From positions 29,904 to 93,903 of the forward strand of contig NZ_CADIJL010000026.1 of the NCBI RefSeq assembly GCF_902859695.1: a stretch of 64,000 nt of DNA, written 5' to 3'. Shown piece after piece: positions 46,263 through 55,736 of the stretch. The DNA comes from Achromobacter ruhlandii (GTDB lineage Bacteria; Pseudomonadota; Gammaproteobacteria; Burkholderiales; Burkholderiaceae_B). Every line of letters starts with the position of its first letter. Position 1 is the stretch's first letter. The notes below the pieces were generated by a model. That model saw nothing but the letters and a program-made list of their open reading frames with translations. It was not told the origin of the DNA and did not search any database. Position numbers and translations under genes: made by a program.

Positions 46263-47216
46263 ATGAGCAATCCGGACCAACGCGTGTTCGTGGCGGGCCA
46301 TCGCGGCATGGTGGGCGCCGCGCTGGTGCGCGAGCTGCAGGAGCGCGGCTACCGCGACATCATCACGCGCAGCCATAGCGAACTGGACCTGGAAAACCAG
46401 AACCAGGTGCACCGCTTCTTCTCGACCACGCCGGTCGACGTGGTGTACCTGGCCGCCGCCAAGGTCGGCGGCATCCTGGCCAACCAGAACCATCCGGTGG
46501 ACTTCCTCTACCGCAACCTGATGATCCAGTGCAACGTGATCCGCGCCGCCTACGCGGCCGGCGTGCGCAAGCTGCTGTTCCTGGGGTCGTCCTGCATCTA
46601 TCCGCGCGAGGCGCCGCAGCCGATCCGCGAGGACGCGCTGCTGACCGGGCCGCTGGAGGCCACCAACGAACCCTACGCCATCGCCAAGATCGCCGGTCTG
46701 AAGCTGTGCGAGGCCTACCAGCGGCAATATGGCGCGCGCTTCATCTGCGCCATGCCGACCAACCTGTACGGTCCGCACGACAACTACGACCTGCACAGCA
46801 GCCACGTGCTGCCGGCGCTGATCCGCAAGTTCCACGAGGGCCGCGAGGCGGGCCAGGACAGCGTCACGCTGTGGGGCACCGGCAAGCCGCTGCGCGAGTT
46901 CCTGTACGTGGACGACCTGGCGCGGGCCTGCGTAATGCTGATGGAGACGCCGTCGGCCGACGGCATCTACAACATCGGCGCCGGCGAGGACCTGTCGATC
47001 GCCGAGCTGGCGCGGGTGGTGGCGCAGGTGGTGGGCTACCAGGGCAACATCGTCTACGACGCCAGCAAGCCCGACGGCACGCCGCGCAAGCTGATGGATT
47101 CGGCGCGGGTGCGCGCGCTGGGCTGGAAGCCGGAGATTTCCCTGATTCATGGCGTGACGCTGGCCTATGGCCATTTCCTGCGCGAGCAGGCGCGCCAACC
47201 GCTGCCCGTGGCCTGA
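46263..47216 (+). CDS. fcl: GDP-L-fucose synthase
   Basis: 317 residues. SDR motif VAGHRGMVGAALVREL, LAAAKVGGILANQNHPVDF, LGSSCIYPREAPQPI, and YxxxK in EPYAIAKIAGLKLCE. It performs the epimerase-reductase step from GDP-4-keto-6-deoxymannose to GDP-L-fucose. The gene lies 6 bp after gmd. With gmd it shows that the exopolysaccharide likely contains fucose, or a sugar derived from the same intermediate. Confidence 0.96.
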   Translation: MSNPDQRVFVAGHRGMVGAALVRELQERGYRDIITRSHSELDLENQNQVHRFFSTTPVDVVYLAAAKVGGILANQNHPVDFLYRNLMIQCNVIRAAYAAGVRKLLFLGSSCIYPREAPQPIREDALLTGPLEATNEPYAIAKIAGLKLCEAYQRQYGARFICAMPTNLYGPHDNYDLHSSHVLPALIRKFHEGREAGQDSVTLWGTGKPLREFLYVDDLARACVMLMETPSADGIYNIGAGEDLSIAELARVVAQVVGYQGNIVYDASKPDGTPRKLMDSARVRALGWKPEISLIHGVTLAYGHFLREQARQPLPVA

Positions 47217-47271
47217 GGCTCCTTTCAGTGTGAACAGGCCCTAACCACGCCTATCGAAAACAGGCATTCCG

Positions 47272-48588
47272 ATGTACCGACTCATCAGAAAGCACGTCGC
47301 CGGCAATGCCTCGTTCTGGGGGCTGGTGGAATATGGCATCGGTCCCGTCGCGGCGCTGGTGGCGCTGCCCATCCTGTTCCGCCAGCTGGGCACGGTGGGC
47401 TTCGGCCAGTACTCGATGATCATCGCGCTGGCCGGCTTCGGCAACGCCGCCAACCTGGGGGCCGCCGTCACCGCCACCAAGCTGGTGTCCGAGCGCATGC
47501 ACGAGCCCGGCGGCGCCTATCGCGCGGCCGGCGTGGCCATGTCGCTGATCGGCTGCGCGCTGGGCGTGGTGACGCTGGTGGCGGCGCTGCTGTGGCTGGG
47601 CGTGTGGTGGGGCTGGCCCGCCGCCACCTTCGGCGGCGTGGCCGTCACCCTGCTGGCCATGCCGGCGCTGGCCGTCTACCTGACTCAGCAATACGACCAA
47701 TTGATGTCCGGCTGCCTCAAGGGCCGCGAGGATTTCCGCGCCACCGCGCTGTGCGAACTGGTCAGCCGCAGCGGCACCATGGCCCTGGCCTGCGCCACCG
47801 CCTGGCTGACGGCCTCGCCCACCTGGACCGGCCTGGCCCAGGCGCTCGGCCTGCTGCTGGCCGGCTCGGTCAAGATGCGCGTATTCGCGCGCCGCTACGG
47901 CCATGTGCTGGTGCGCCCGGTGCGCGACCGCGGCGCCATGCTGGACGCGTTCCGGTTCTCGCGCTGGTCCTGGCTCAACAGCCTGAGCGCGCTGGCGTTC
48001 GGCTCGGTCGACCGGGTGCTGGTGGGCAGCCTGATGGGGCCGGCGGCGCTGGCCATCTATACCGTCGGCGTGCAGGTGGGCCAGATGATCCACACCGCCT
48101 CGGTGGCGATCTTCCAGAAGGCCATGCCGCGCGTCAGCCGGCTGAGCGCCGCGCCGCCGCATCCGGGCGCGGCCGAGGAAGAGATCCGCCGCCTGATGCT
48201 GTGGAACCTGCTGCTGTCGGCGGGCGCCACGCTGGCGGTGCTGGCGGTCAGCCAGCCGCTGCTGGACCTGCTGCTGGGGCATGCCGTGGCCGAGGGCCAC
48301 CTGGGCACCTTCCGCCTGCTGATCATTGCCTCCGGCCTGCTGTCCTTGAACGCGGCCGCGCATTTCTCGCTGCTCGGACTGGGCAATTCCCGGGCAGTGG
48401 CGATCCTGAACGGCCTGGGCGGCCTGGCCATGCTGTGCGTCATGGCCGCCCTGGTGCACGCGGCGGGCGAACACGCCGCGGCCTGGGGCCGCATGGCCTA
48501 CGCGGCGATCACGCTGGCCGGCGTGGCGCTCGCGATCCGTCAATCCCGGCCCGACTACCCGGGCGCCCTGCCTGCGGCCACCCGGTAG
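47272..48588 (+). CDS. wzx: Polysaccharide flippase (Wzx-like, MOP superfamily)
   Basis: 438 residues with about 12 membrane helices. The N-terminal region (WGLVEYGIGPVAALVALP) and GSVDRVLVGSLMGPAALAIY are typical of polysaccharide_synt / MOP exporters. It would flip the undecaprenyl-linked repeat unit across the inner membrane. It begins 55 bp after fcl without its own obvious promoter. Assignment as Wzx rests on topology and context. Confidence 0.87.
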   Translation: MYRLIRKHVAGNASFWGLVEYGIGPVAALVALPILFRQLGTVGFGQYSMIIALAGFGNAANLGAAVTATKLVSERMHEPGGAYRAAGVAMSLIGCALGVVTLVAALLWLGVWWGWPAATFGGVAVTLLAMPALAVYLTQQYDQLMSGCLKGREDFRATALCELVSRSGTMALACATAWLTASPTWTGLAQALGLLLAGSVKMRVFARRYGHVLVRPVRDRGAMLDAFRFSRWSWLNSLSALAFGSVDRVLVGSLMGPAALAIYTVGVQVGQMIHTASVAIFQKAMPRVSRLSAAPPHPGAAEEEIRRLMLWNLLLSAGATLAVLAVSQPLLDLLLGHAVAEGHLGTFRLLIIASGLLSLNAAAHFSLLGLGNSRAVAILNGLGGLAMLCVMAALVHAAGEHAAAWGRMAYAAITLAGVALAIRQSRPDYPGALPAATR

Positions 48589-48608
48589 CCATCATGCTGA
48601 GGTCTTAT

Positions 48609-49511
48609 ATGCGCAAGCGCCACAATGAGTACTCGCGTCAGCTCATCGATTTCGTCAGCGAGCTGCGTCCCCCCGCGCCCATCGCCGGCGGCCTGCTGCC
48701 CAAGCTGACCATCGTGACGCCCTCGTACAACCAGGCGCGGTTCCTGGAGCGCACCATTGTGTCGGTGCTGAACCAGGGCTACCCGCGGCTCGAGTACATC
48801 ATCATCGACGGCGGCTCGACCGACGGCAGCGTCGATATCATCCGCAAGTACGAACGCTACCTGACCTACTGGGAAAGCACGCCGGACCGCGGCCAGTCGC
48901 ACGCCATCAACAAAGGCTTCGAGCGCGCCACCGGCGACTACGTCGGCTGGCAGAATTCCGACGACCTGTACTACCCGGGCGCCCTGCGCAAGCTGGGCGC
49001 GGCCGCGGCCCGGGGCCGGGCGCCCATCGTCAGCGGCAACCTGTTCGTGGCCGACGCCGACAACCACATCTTCCGCAAGATCCACTACACCCCGGTCAAC
49101 CGCGGCACGCTCACGGTGGTCAAGGCCTCTATCCCGAACCAGTCTGCCATCTTCCGCCGCGACCTGCTGCGCAAACACGGACTGCTGCAGGAAAGCATGC
49201 GCTACTGCATGGACCTGGAACTGTGGAGCCGGCTACTGCGCGAGGGCAGGAACCTGATCGTGCCGGACGCCATGGGCGTGTACACCGCCCATGACGAAAC
49301 CAAGACCGCCCTGATGCAGGACGTGCTGCTGGAGGAACGCGAACAGATCGTCGACCGCATCCGCCGCACCGAACCCGGCATGGGCAAACTGTTCGGCCTG
49401 TCGTGCCGGGCCTCGCAGGTGGCCGCGCATGCGCGCCAGGGCGACCTGTCGTATCTGGTCGAAAAGCTCGCCATCAAGCTGTTCGGGCGCGACGACTGGG
49501 CCGCGCACTGA
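48609..49511 (+). CDS. Family 2 glycosyltransferase
   Basis: 300 residues from ATG at 48609, chosen because GAGG lies 8 bp upstream; ATG at 48594 would add five residues but lacks a ribosome site. GT-A fold: LTIVTPSYNQARFLERTI, nucleotide-binding IIIDGGSTDGSVDII, and the DxD-like motif WQNSDDLYYPGA. RYCMDLELWSRLL resembles the acceptor ED motif. It adds one sugar to the lipid-linked repeat unit; donor and linkage are unknown. Confidence 0.88.
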   Translation: MRKRHNEYSRQLIDFVSELRPPAPIAGGLLPKLTIVTPSYNQARFLERTIVSVLNQGYPRLEYIIIDGGSTDGSVDIIRKYERYLTYWESTPDRGQSHAINKGFERATGDYVGWQNSDDLYYPGALRKLGAAAARGRAPIVSGNLFVADADNHIFRKIHYTPVNRGTLTVVKASIPNQSAIFRRDLLRKHGLLQESMRYCMDLELWSRLLREGRNLIVPDAMGVYTAHDETKTALMQDVLLEEREQIVDRIRRTEPGMGKLFGLSCRASQVAAHARQGDLSYLVEKLAIKLFGRDDWAAH

Positions 49512-49539
49512 CCCCCCAATCCCCAGCCATGGAGCCGCC

Positions 49540-50832
49540 ATGCATCCGCACCGCCGCCTTTCCACGCTGCACCTGCTGGGGCTGTTCGCGTTCACCGCGC
49601 TGGCCCTGAACGACGACCGTTTCATCCTGGGGGTCGGCAGCTTCAAGCTGTCGCCCTTCGATGTGCTGTTCGTGGCCATCCTGGTGGTCAAGGCGCTGCG
49701 GCTGGCCGATCCGGCCGCGTACGCGCTGCCGCGCGGCGCGCTCGGCATGCTGCTGGGCCTGCAGGTGCTGTCGGTGATCTATCTGCTGCTGGTGTCGCTG
49801 CATCATCCCGGCATCGAAACCGGCGACGTGGCGCGCGACCTGCGCATCGTCTTCTACTTCCTGAGCGTGCCGTTCCTTTGCTACAAGGACATCGACAGTC
49901 CGGCCGCCTACGCGGTGCTGCAGAAGTACATCGTGGCGGCCTGCCTGGCCGTGGCCACGCTGATGCTGCTGGAGCAACTGCAGGGCTTCAGCATTTCCAA
50001 TCCGCTGCGCAATGTGCGCCTCGGGGTGTGGGCGATTCCGTTCGGCGTGGTGTCGCTTCTGTACTTCCGCAGGACGCTCAACGTGTCCGGGCCCAAGGCC
50101 TACGCGCTGACGGTCTACATGCTGCTGGCGCTGGTGTTCTCGCTGAACCGCAGCCAGTACCTGCAGTTGATGGTGGCGGTGCTGCTGGCGATGATGCTGG
50201 GCGCGGGTCCCGACATCCGCCGCCGGGTGGTGCTGATCTTCGCGCCCGCGGCCGTGGCCGGGGTGCTGGTGTTCGCCAGCATCGGCTACCTGGACGTGCT
50301 GACCAACCGCATTTTCAGCGTCGAGCGGCTCGACGAGGACTCCAGCTACGGCGCCCGCATCCAGGAGATGCAGGGGCAGATGGACTCGTTCGCCGAGAGC
50401 CCGGTTTTTGGCAAGGGCGCGGGCTTTCGCAGCTGGGTGATGGGCGAGAACGGCTTCGAGCTGAGCACCTTCGCGCACAACTCCTGGGCCTTCTACCTGA
50501 TGAAGTTCGGCATCGTCGGCACCGTCATGATCATGTTGCCGCCGCTGCTGATCCTGCTGCTGTCGCTGGGCCGACGCTACGCCCATCCCGGGCTGGAACT
50601 GCACCGGCGCTACCTGATCGCCACCGCGCCGATCTACATCTTCGTCGACTCGCTTTCGGGCGGCCTGGCCTACGCGCCCAAGACCGCCTTCACCGGATTC
50701 CTGCTGTGCTATTGCCTGTCGCTGCTCCGCAATGCCCGGGCCATGCCCACGCCCCAGCCCGCGCCCGCGGCTCCCAGCTCCCGTCCGGACGCCATGCGCC
50801 GGGCGCCACCGCGAGTACTGCCCCATGCCTGA
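49540..50832 (+). CDS. wzy: O-antigen polymerase/ligase-like protein (probable Wzy)
   Basis: 430 residues from ATG at 49540 with GGAG before it. About 10-12 helices, with a larger periplasmic loop (about 265-320) holding SYGARIQEMQGQMDSFAESP, VFGKGAG and HNSWAFYLMKFG. The last two resemble the Wzy_C / O-antigen ligase signature (GxGxG and HN). It probably polymerises the repeat unit in the periplasm. It is the only Wzy candidate in the locus. The C-terminal ~35 residues are Pro/Ala-rich and overlap the next gene by 8 bp. Confidence 0.82.
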   Translation: MHPHRRLSTLHLLGLFAFTALALNDDRFILGVGSFKLSPFDVLFVAILVVKALRLADPAAYALPRGALGMLLGLQVLSVIYLLLVSLHHPGIETGDVARDLRIVFYFLSVPFLCYKDIDSPAAYAVLQKYIVAACLAVATLMLLEQLQGFSISNPLRNVRLGVWAIPFGVVSLLYFRRTLNVSGPKAYALTVYMLLALVFSLNRSQYLQLMVAVLLAMMLGAGPDIRRRVVLIFAPAAVAGVLVFASIGYLDVLTNRIFSVERLDEDSSYGARIQEMQGQMDSFAESPVFGKGAGFRSWVMGENGFELSTFAHNSWAFYLMKFGIVGTVMIMLPPLLILLLSLGRRYAHPGLELHRRYLIATAPIYIFVDSLSGGLAYAPKTAFTGFLLCYCLSLLRNARAMPTPQPAPAAPSSRPDAMRRAPPRVLPHA

Positions 50833-51961
50833 TGTCCTGTTCGTCGCCCCCGACCTGCATGGCGGCGTCGGAAGATGTGTCGCCTTCATCGCCGACGCCC
50901 TGCCCCGGCGGGGCGTGGACGCCGGGCTGTTCCTGCTGCGTTCACGCAACCGCGAATACCCGATCGCCAACCCGCGCGTGACGCGGGCGCTGCCGGTGTT
51001 GGAATCGCCGGCGGCGCTGCGCCTGATGCTGCCGCTGGCGTTCGCGCGCCTGGTGGCGCAGATCCGCCGCGACCGCCCGGCCATCGTCTGCTCGCACGGG
51101 CTGTTGTGCAACATGCTGGTGGTGCTGGCCAAGAAGGCGCTGCGCGGCGACTTCGCCATTGTGGCGTTCGAGCACAGCAGCCCCGCCATCCACTACGGCG
51201 CCTCGCGCATGCGCGGCCTGAAATGCTGGCTGGTGAGCCATACCTACCGCCGCCACGACGCCGTCGTCGGCGTCTCGCGCGGCGTCAAGGAGGACCTGGT
51301 CAGCATGTTCCCGCCGCTGCGCGGCAAGGTGCGCACCATCTACAACGGCGTGCCGCTGGACGACGTGCGCGAGCAGAGCGCCGCGGCTTCGCGGCCCGCG
51401 CCGGCCGACGCCGGCGCGCCCTATCACGTGGTCGCGGTGGGCCGCCTGGAGGCCGTCAAGGACTACGCCACGCTGATCGACGCCGCCGCGCTGCTGGACG
51501 ATCCGGGCATCCACTTCACCATCCTGGGCGAAGGTTCGGAGCACGGCGCGCTGCAAAGGCGCATCGACGCGCGGCCCTCGCGCAGCCCGGTCACCCTGGC
51601 CGGCCACATCGACAACCCGTTTCCGGTGATCGCCAGCGCCGGCGCCTTCGCCCTGACTTCGGTGCGCGAGAGCTTCGGCAACGTGCTGGTCGAGGCCCTG
51701 TGCCTGGGGGTGCCGGTCATTTCCACCGATTGTCCGCACGGCCCGGCCGAAATCCTCGACGCGGGCCGCTACGGACTGCTGGTGCCGGTGGGCGATGCGG
51801 CGGCGCTGGCCGCCGCGGTGCGCCGGCTGGCCTACGACGGCGACATGCGCGAACGGCTCGCGGCCGACGGCCCCGGGCGCGCCGACGCCTTTTCACTGGA
51901 GCGGCACTGCCGCGACGTCATCGATTTGTTCCAGCCGCTGATGCGGCGCGGCGCATCCTGA
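50825..51961 (+). CDS. Family 4 glycosyltransferase
   Basis: 378 residues. GT-B fold: N-terminal LFVAPDLHGGVGRCVAFIAD (Gly-rich acceptor-side loop), GVSRGVKEDL, TIYNGVPLDDV, then C-terminal VAVGRLEAVKDYATLIDAA and the donor-binding RESFGNVLVEALCLGVPVIS with the E-x7-E pattern. It adds a sugar from a nucleotide donor to the repeat unit. The start overlaps wzy by 8 bp. Confidence 0.9.
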   Translation: MPDVLFVAPDLHGGVGRCVAFIADALPRRGVDAGLFLLRSRNREYPIANPRVTRALPVLESPAALRLMLPLAFARLVAQIRRDRPAIVCSHGLLCNMLVVLAKKALRGDFAIVAFEHSSPAIHYGASRMRGLKCWLVSHTYRRHDAVVGVSRGVKEDLVSMFPPLRGKVRTIYNGVPLDDVREQSAAASRPAPADAGAPYHVVAVGRLEAVKDYATLIDAAALLDDPGIHFTILGEGSEHGALQRRIDARPSRSPVTLAGHIDNPFPVIASAGAFALTSVRESFGNVLVEALCLGVPVISTDCPHGPAEILDAGRYGLLVPVGDAAALAAAVRRLAYDGDMRERLAADGPGRADAFSLERHCRDVIDLFQPLMRRGAS

Positions 51962-51974
51962 ACAGGAAAGCATC

Positions 51975-52859
51975 ATGTCCAAGATACCGGTATCCGTCGT
52001 CGTCATGACGAAGAACGAGGAACGCAATATCGCCAAATGCCTGAAGGCGCTGGCCGAGTTCGACGAGGTCTTCGTGGTCGACTCCAACAGCACCGACGCC
52101 ACTTGCGCCATGGCCGCGGCGCTCGGCGCCAAGGTCAGCAATTTCAACTGGAACGGCAAATATCCAAAGAAAAAGCAGTGGTGCCTGGAACAGTTGCCGT
52201 TCACGCATCCGGTGGTGCTGTATGTCGACGCCGACGAGGAAATGACGCCGGAACTGGCCGCCGAGATCCGCGCGGCGCTGCCGCGCTTTGCCGCCGGCGC
52301 CGGCGGCGCCTTCGTGCCGTTCGACTATGTGTTCTGCGGCCGCAAGCTGCGCCACGGCCACCGCGTCTACAAGCTGGCGCTGCTGGCGCGCGATCAGTCG
52401 CGCTTCCTGGACTACGACGATCTGGACGTGGCCCACATGTGGGAGGTCGAGGGCCACTACCAGCCGCAGGTCAAAGGCGAAACCTTCGCGCTGCGGGCGC
52501 GCATGGTGCACAACGACCACGATTCGCTCTACCACTACTTCGACAAGCACAACCGCTATTCCGACTGGGAAGCCAACCTGCGCATCAAGGGCCTGATGAA
52601 CGATCCGCGCGAGGCCAACGTCGGCGCGCGGGCGCTGCTCAAGCGGCTGTTCCAGGCGCTGCCGTTCAAGGCGCCGATCTCGTTCCTGCATTCCTACCTG
52701 CTGCGCCTGGGTTTTCTCGATGGCCGCGCCGGCTTCGATTACGCGGTGGCCCGCGCCATGTACTACTGGCAGATCCGCATCAAGACCGAGGAAATCCGCC
52801 AGGCCCGCCTGGCCGTCGATCCGGCGCAAGGCGATGCGCTCAGCGGAGCGGCCAAATGA
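51975..52859 (+). CDS. Family 2 glycosyltransferase (WaaE/KdtX-like)
   Basis: 294 residues. PVSVVVMTKNEERNIAKCL, VFVVDSNSTDAT, NWNGKYPKKKQWCLEQL and the DxD motif LYVDADEEMTPEL match the WaaE/WcaA-like branch of GT2. The C-terminal part has two hydrophobic stretches and HNDHDSLYHYFDKHNRYSDW. It likely builds the same repeat unit. It lies 13 bp after the GT4 gene and overlaps the acetyltransferase gene as ATGA. Confidence 0.88.
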   Translation: MSKIPVSVVVMTKNEERNIAKCLKALAEFDEVFVVDSNSTDATCAMAAALGAKVSNFNWNGKYPKKKQWCLEQLPFTHPVVLYVDADEEMTPELAAEIRAALPRFAAGAGGAFVPFDYVFCGRKLRHGHRVYKLALLARDQSRFLDYDDLDVAHMWEVEGHYQPQVKGETFALRARMVHNDHDSLYHYFDKHNRYSDWEANLRIKGLMNDPREANVGARALLKRLFQALPFKAPISFLHSYLLRLGFLDGRAGFDYAVARAMYYWQIRIKTEEIRQARLAVDPAQGDALSGAAK

Positions 52860-53416
52860 GCGCGCTGCAGCGGTTGGACCAGTTCACCCTGGCGCCGGGC
52901 CAGCGCGGCCGTTCGGCGCTGACGGTACAGTTGTGGTGGCTGGTGCAGGGCTCCCTGTTCCGCTGGTCGCCGCAAGTGGCCTACGGCCTGCGGCGCTGGC
53001 TGCTGCGCTGCTTCGGCGCGCAGGTCGGACGCAAGGTGCTGATCCGCCCCAGCGCCACCATCACCTATCCCTGGAAGGTGACGATCGGCGACTACGCCTG
53101 GATCGGCGACGACGCCGTGGTCTACAGCCTGGGGCCCATCCATATCGGCGCGCATGCCGTGGTGTCGCAGCGCAGCTACCTCTGCGCGGCCGACCACGAC
53201 GCCGCGCAGCCGGACTTCCCGCTGCGCGAGCGCGCCGTGCGCATCGAGGACGGCGCCTGGGTCGCCACCGATGTCTTCATCGGCCCCGGCGTCACCGTCG
53301 GCCGCGAGGCCGTGGTCGGCGCGCGCAGCTCCGTGTTCCGCAGCCTGCCGCCCGCCATGGTGTGCCACGGCAATCCCTGCCGCCCCATCCGCCCGCGCGT
53401 GGCGCCGCCGGCATGA
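52856..53416 (+). CDS. wcaF: Colanic-acid-type O-acetyltransferase (WcaF-like)
   Basis: 186 residues. A short N-terminal region (QLWWLVQGSLFRWSPQ) is typical of WcaF. A left-handed beta-helix hexapeptide domain follows: ITYPWKVTIGDYAWIGDD, active-site His in CAADHDAAQPDF, and VATDVFIGPGVTVGREA. It acetylates a sugar of the repeat unit using acetyl-CoA. It overlaps both neighbours by 4 bp, indicating tight coupling. Confidence 0.9.
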   Translation: MSALQRLDQFTLAPGQRGRSALTVQLWWLVQGSLFRWSPQVAYGLRRWLLRCFGAQVGRKVLIRPSATITYPWKVTIGDYAWIGDDAVVYSLGPIHIGAHAVVSQRSYLCAADHDAAQPDFPLRERAVRIEDGAWVATDVFIGPGVTVGREAVVGARSSVFRSLPPAMVCHGNPCRPIRPRVAPPA

Positions 53417-54687
53417 AGATCCTCCTGTACGGCATCAACTACGCGCCGGAGCTGACCGGCATCGGCAAATACAGCGCGGAACTGGCCGAATGGCTGGCCG
53501 CGCGCGGCCACCAGGTCAGCGTCGTCACCGCGCCGCCCTATTATCCGCAATGGCGCGTGCACGATGGCTACCGCGCCGGCCGCTACCAGCGCGAAACGCG
53601 CGCCGGCGTCGACGTGCGGCGCGCGCCGCTGTGGGTGCCGGCCCGGCCCGGCGGCGCCAAGCGCCTGCTGCACCTGGCCAGCTTCGCGCTTTCCAGCCTG
53701 CCGTCGCTGCTGCGCGCGGCGGCCGGCCGGCCCGACGTGATCGTGGTGGTCGAGCCCGCCCTGTTCTGCGCGCCGGCCGCCTGGCTGGCCGCGCGGCTGT
53801 GCGGCGCGCGCGCCTGGCTGCACATCCAGGACTACGAAGTGGATGCGGCGTTCGACCTGGGCCTGCTCAAGGGCGCCTGGCTGCGCGCGGCCGTGCGGCG
53901 CGCCGAGCGCTGGCTGATGCGGCGTTTCGACCGCGTCTCGACGATCTCCGGCCGCATGCTGGACCTGGCCTTGTACAAGGGCGTGGATCCGGCGCGCGCG
54001 GTGCTGCTGCCCAACTGGATCGATGTCGAGGCCATCGCGCCCGGCCGCGACGGCGACCTGCGCGCCGAACTCGGCATTCCCGCCGGCGCGGTGGTGGCGC
54101 TGTATTCGGGCAACATGGGCGGCAAGCAGGGCCTGCAGACGCTGGCCGAGGTGGCCCGCCTGCTGGAACAGGAGGAATCGCTGTGGTTCGTGTTCTGCGG
54201 CCAGGGCCCCGAACGCGCGCCGCTGCAGGCGCAGTGCCAGGGGCTGGCGCGGGTGCGCTTTCTGGACCTGCAGCCCGCCGCGCGGCTGGGCGCGCTGTTG
54301 AACACCGCCGACATCCACCTGCTGCCGCAGCGCGCCGGCGCCGCCGACCTGGTCATGCCGTCCAAGCTGACCGGCATGCTGGCCAGCGGCCGCCCGGTGG
54401 TGTGCGGCGCCGCGCGCGGCACCGAACTGGCCGGCGTGGTGGCGCGCTGCGGCCTGGTGACGCCGCCCGAGGACGCCGCCGCCATGGCCGAGGCGGTGCG
54501 CAAGCTGGCCCACCATGGCGAGATCCGGGAAACATTGGGCGCCGCGGCGCGTCGCCATGCGCTCGACCACCTGCACGTGGACGCGGTGCTGGCCGCCGCC
54601 GAGCGCGAATTCGCCGCCGTCGCGGGCGCGCCCGCGCCGCGCGCAACGCGGACCACCGAAGCCGCCAGCCGCGACGCCGGCCATTAG
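53413..54687 (+). CDS. wcaI: Colanic-acid-type glycosyltransferase (WcaI-like)
   Basis: 424 residues. GT-B family: MKILLYGINYAPELTGIGKY, VVTAPPYYPQWRV, HIQDYEVDAAFDLGLLK, VLLPNWIDVEAI, ALYSGNMGGKQGLQTL and the donor site MPSKLTGMLASGRPVV are all WcaI hallmarks; WcaI is a fucosyltransferase candidate in colanic acid assembly. It is the last gene of the rightward unit. The next gene is convergent 72 bp away; a GGCGCC inverted repeat lies between, without a T-run. Confidence 0.9.
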   Translation: MKILLYGINYAPELTGIGKYSAELAEWLAARGHQVSVVTAPPYYPQWRVHDGYRAGRYQRETRAGVDVRRAPLWVPARPGGAKRLLHLASFALSSLPSLLRAAAGRPDVIVVVEPALFCAPAAWLAARLCGARAWLHIQDYEVDAAFDLGLLKGAWLRAAVRRAERWLMRRFDRVSTISGRMLDLALYKGVDPARAVLLPNWIDVEAIAPGRDGDLRAELGIPAGAVVALYSGNMGGKQGLQTLAEVARLLEQEESLWFVFCGQGPERAPLQAQCQGLARVRFLDLQPAARLGALLNTADIHLLPQRAGAADLVMPSKLTGMLASGRPVVCGAARGTELAGVVARCGLVTPPEDAAAMAEAVRKLAHHGEIRETLGAAARRHALDHLHVDAVLAAAEREFAAVAGAPAPRATRTTEAASRDAGH

Positions 54688-54759
54688 GCTCGATCGCCCG
54701 GATTCTGCCCCGGCGCCCTCGGCGCCACGCGCTGGCCACGGGGCGGCGGGTCGCGCCCG

Positions 54760-55428
54760 CTACACGCTGTCGTCGCCCTTGCCAGCGGCGGCGGCCGGCG
54801 TGGCGCCGCGCACCAGCCCCATCTGCACCGCGATATAGGCCGCCTCGGCCTGATTGCGCGCGTTCAGCTTCCAATACAGGGTGCGCGCGTGGCTCTTCAC
54901 CGTGGCCACCGATATCCCCACCTGCTGGCCGATCTCGCGCATGGTCTTGCCCTGCACCAGCAACTGCAGGATCTCCTCCTGCCGCTGCGTCAGCTCGCGC
55001 AGCTCCGGCAACGACGCCTGTGACGTCGACAGGGGCCTGGGCTGCGGTTGCGGATAGCACTCACCGCCCGCCAGCACCAGGCTGACGGCGGCGGCCAGGG
55101 CGTCCGGGCTGGATGCCTTGGGCAGGTAGCCGGCCACGCCGGCGCGCGCGCAGGCCGCCATCACGTTCTGGTCCAGCACCGAGTACAGCGCCAGCACCAG
55201 GCGCGGCATGAACAGCGCCATCGCCTGCGACAGCAGGCCGATGTCGGCCTCGGCGGCGCCGCTGCACCCCACCACCAGCAACTCAACGGGGCGATTGAGG
55301 GAACCCGGCATGTTCACGAGATGTGCGGGCGAGATCGCCAGAATGTCCTCTGCGTTCCGTACCCGCTCCAGCACATGCTGGATGGCGACACGAAGCAGGG
55401 CGTAGTCTTCGATTAGAACGGTTGTCAT
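54760..55428 (-). CDS. NarL/LuxR-type orphan regulator with aspartate-less receiver domain (copy 1)
   Basis: 222 residues from ATG at 55428 (MTTVLIEDYALLR). The receiver-like domain (about 3-122) keeps the lysine (GYLPKASSPDAL), but the phosphoacceptor position after strand 3 reads ELLVVGCS, with Gly in place of Asp. The C-terminal LuxR HTH (about 140-200) is LTQRQEEILQLLVQGKTMRE followed by SVATVKSHARTLYWKL. It therefore looks phosphorylation-independent. It is a paralogue of the next gene and sits at the end of the exopolysaccharide locus, so it may control that locus, which is an inference. No histidine kinase is near. Confidence 0.88.
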   Translation of the reverse strand: MTTVLIEDYALLRVAIQHVLERVRNAEDILAISPAHLVNMPGSLNRPVELLVVGCSGAAEADIGLLSQAMALFMPRLVLALYSVLDQNVMAACARAGVAGYLPKASSPDALAAAVSLVLAGGECYPQPQPRPLSTSQASLPELRELTQRQEEILQLLVQGKTMREIGQQVGISVATVKSHARTLYWKLNARNQAEAAYIAVQMGLVRGATPAAAAGKGDDSV

Positions 55429-55736
55429 CCCGGAGGGAACCTTGTGACGCAGGGTCCAGACACGGTTCCCATGGCACGGCTGCGCACGGCGGCAATGGCG
55501 GTTCCAGCGCCTCGCCAGGCTCACGGGAATCTCGTCCACTACGTGGCATCGCTCTGGCGCGCTTGGTGATTCGCCATCTCAACCCATGCTTGTGGACACG
55601 ACCCATGCTATCAGCGGCTACCTTCGCTGAATCTCGTTCAGGAGGATGATTGGAGGAGGAATGCTGCGGCACGGCGACCGTCGATGCTGCAGTGTGTATG
55701 ACCTAGGAGGGATGGCGGGGTGCGCCAGCCCCGCCC
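55429..55736. other. Gene-free region between the two orphan regulators
   Basis: About 308 bp upstream of copy 1 and downstream of copy 2. It contains an 8-bp direct repeat CCCATGCT at 55583-55590 and 55602-55609 (19 bp apart start to start), a possible binding site. GGCGGGG / CCCCGCC forms a hairpin (about 55714-55735) just after the copy 2 stop, without a T-run. No ORF is supported. Confidence 0.55.
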
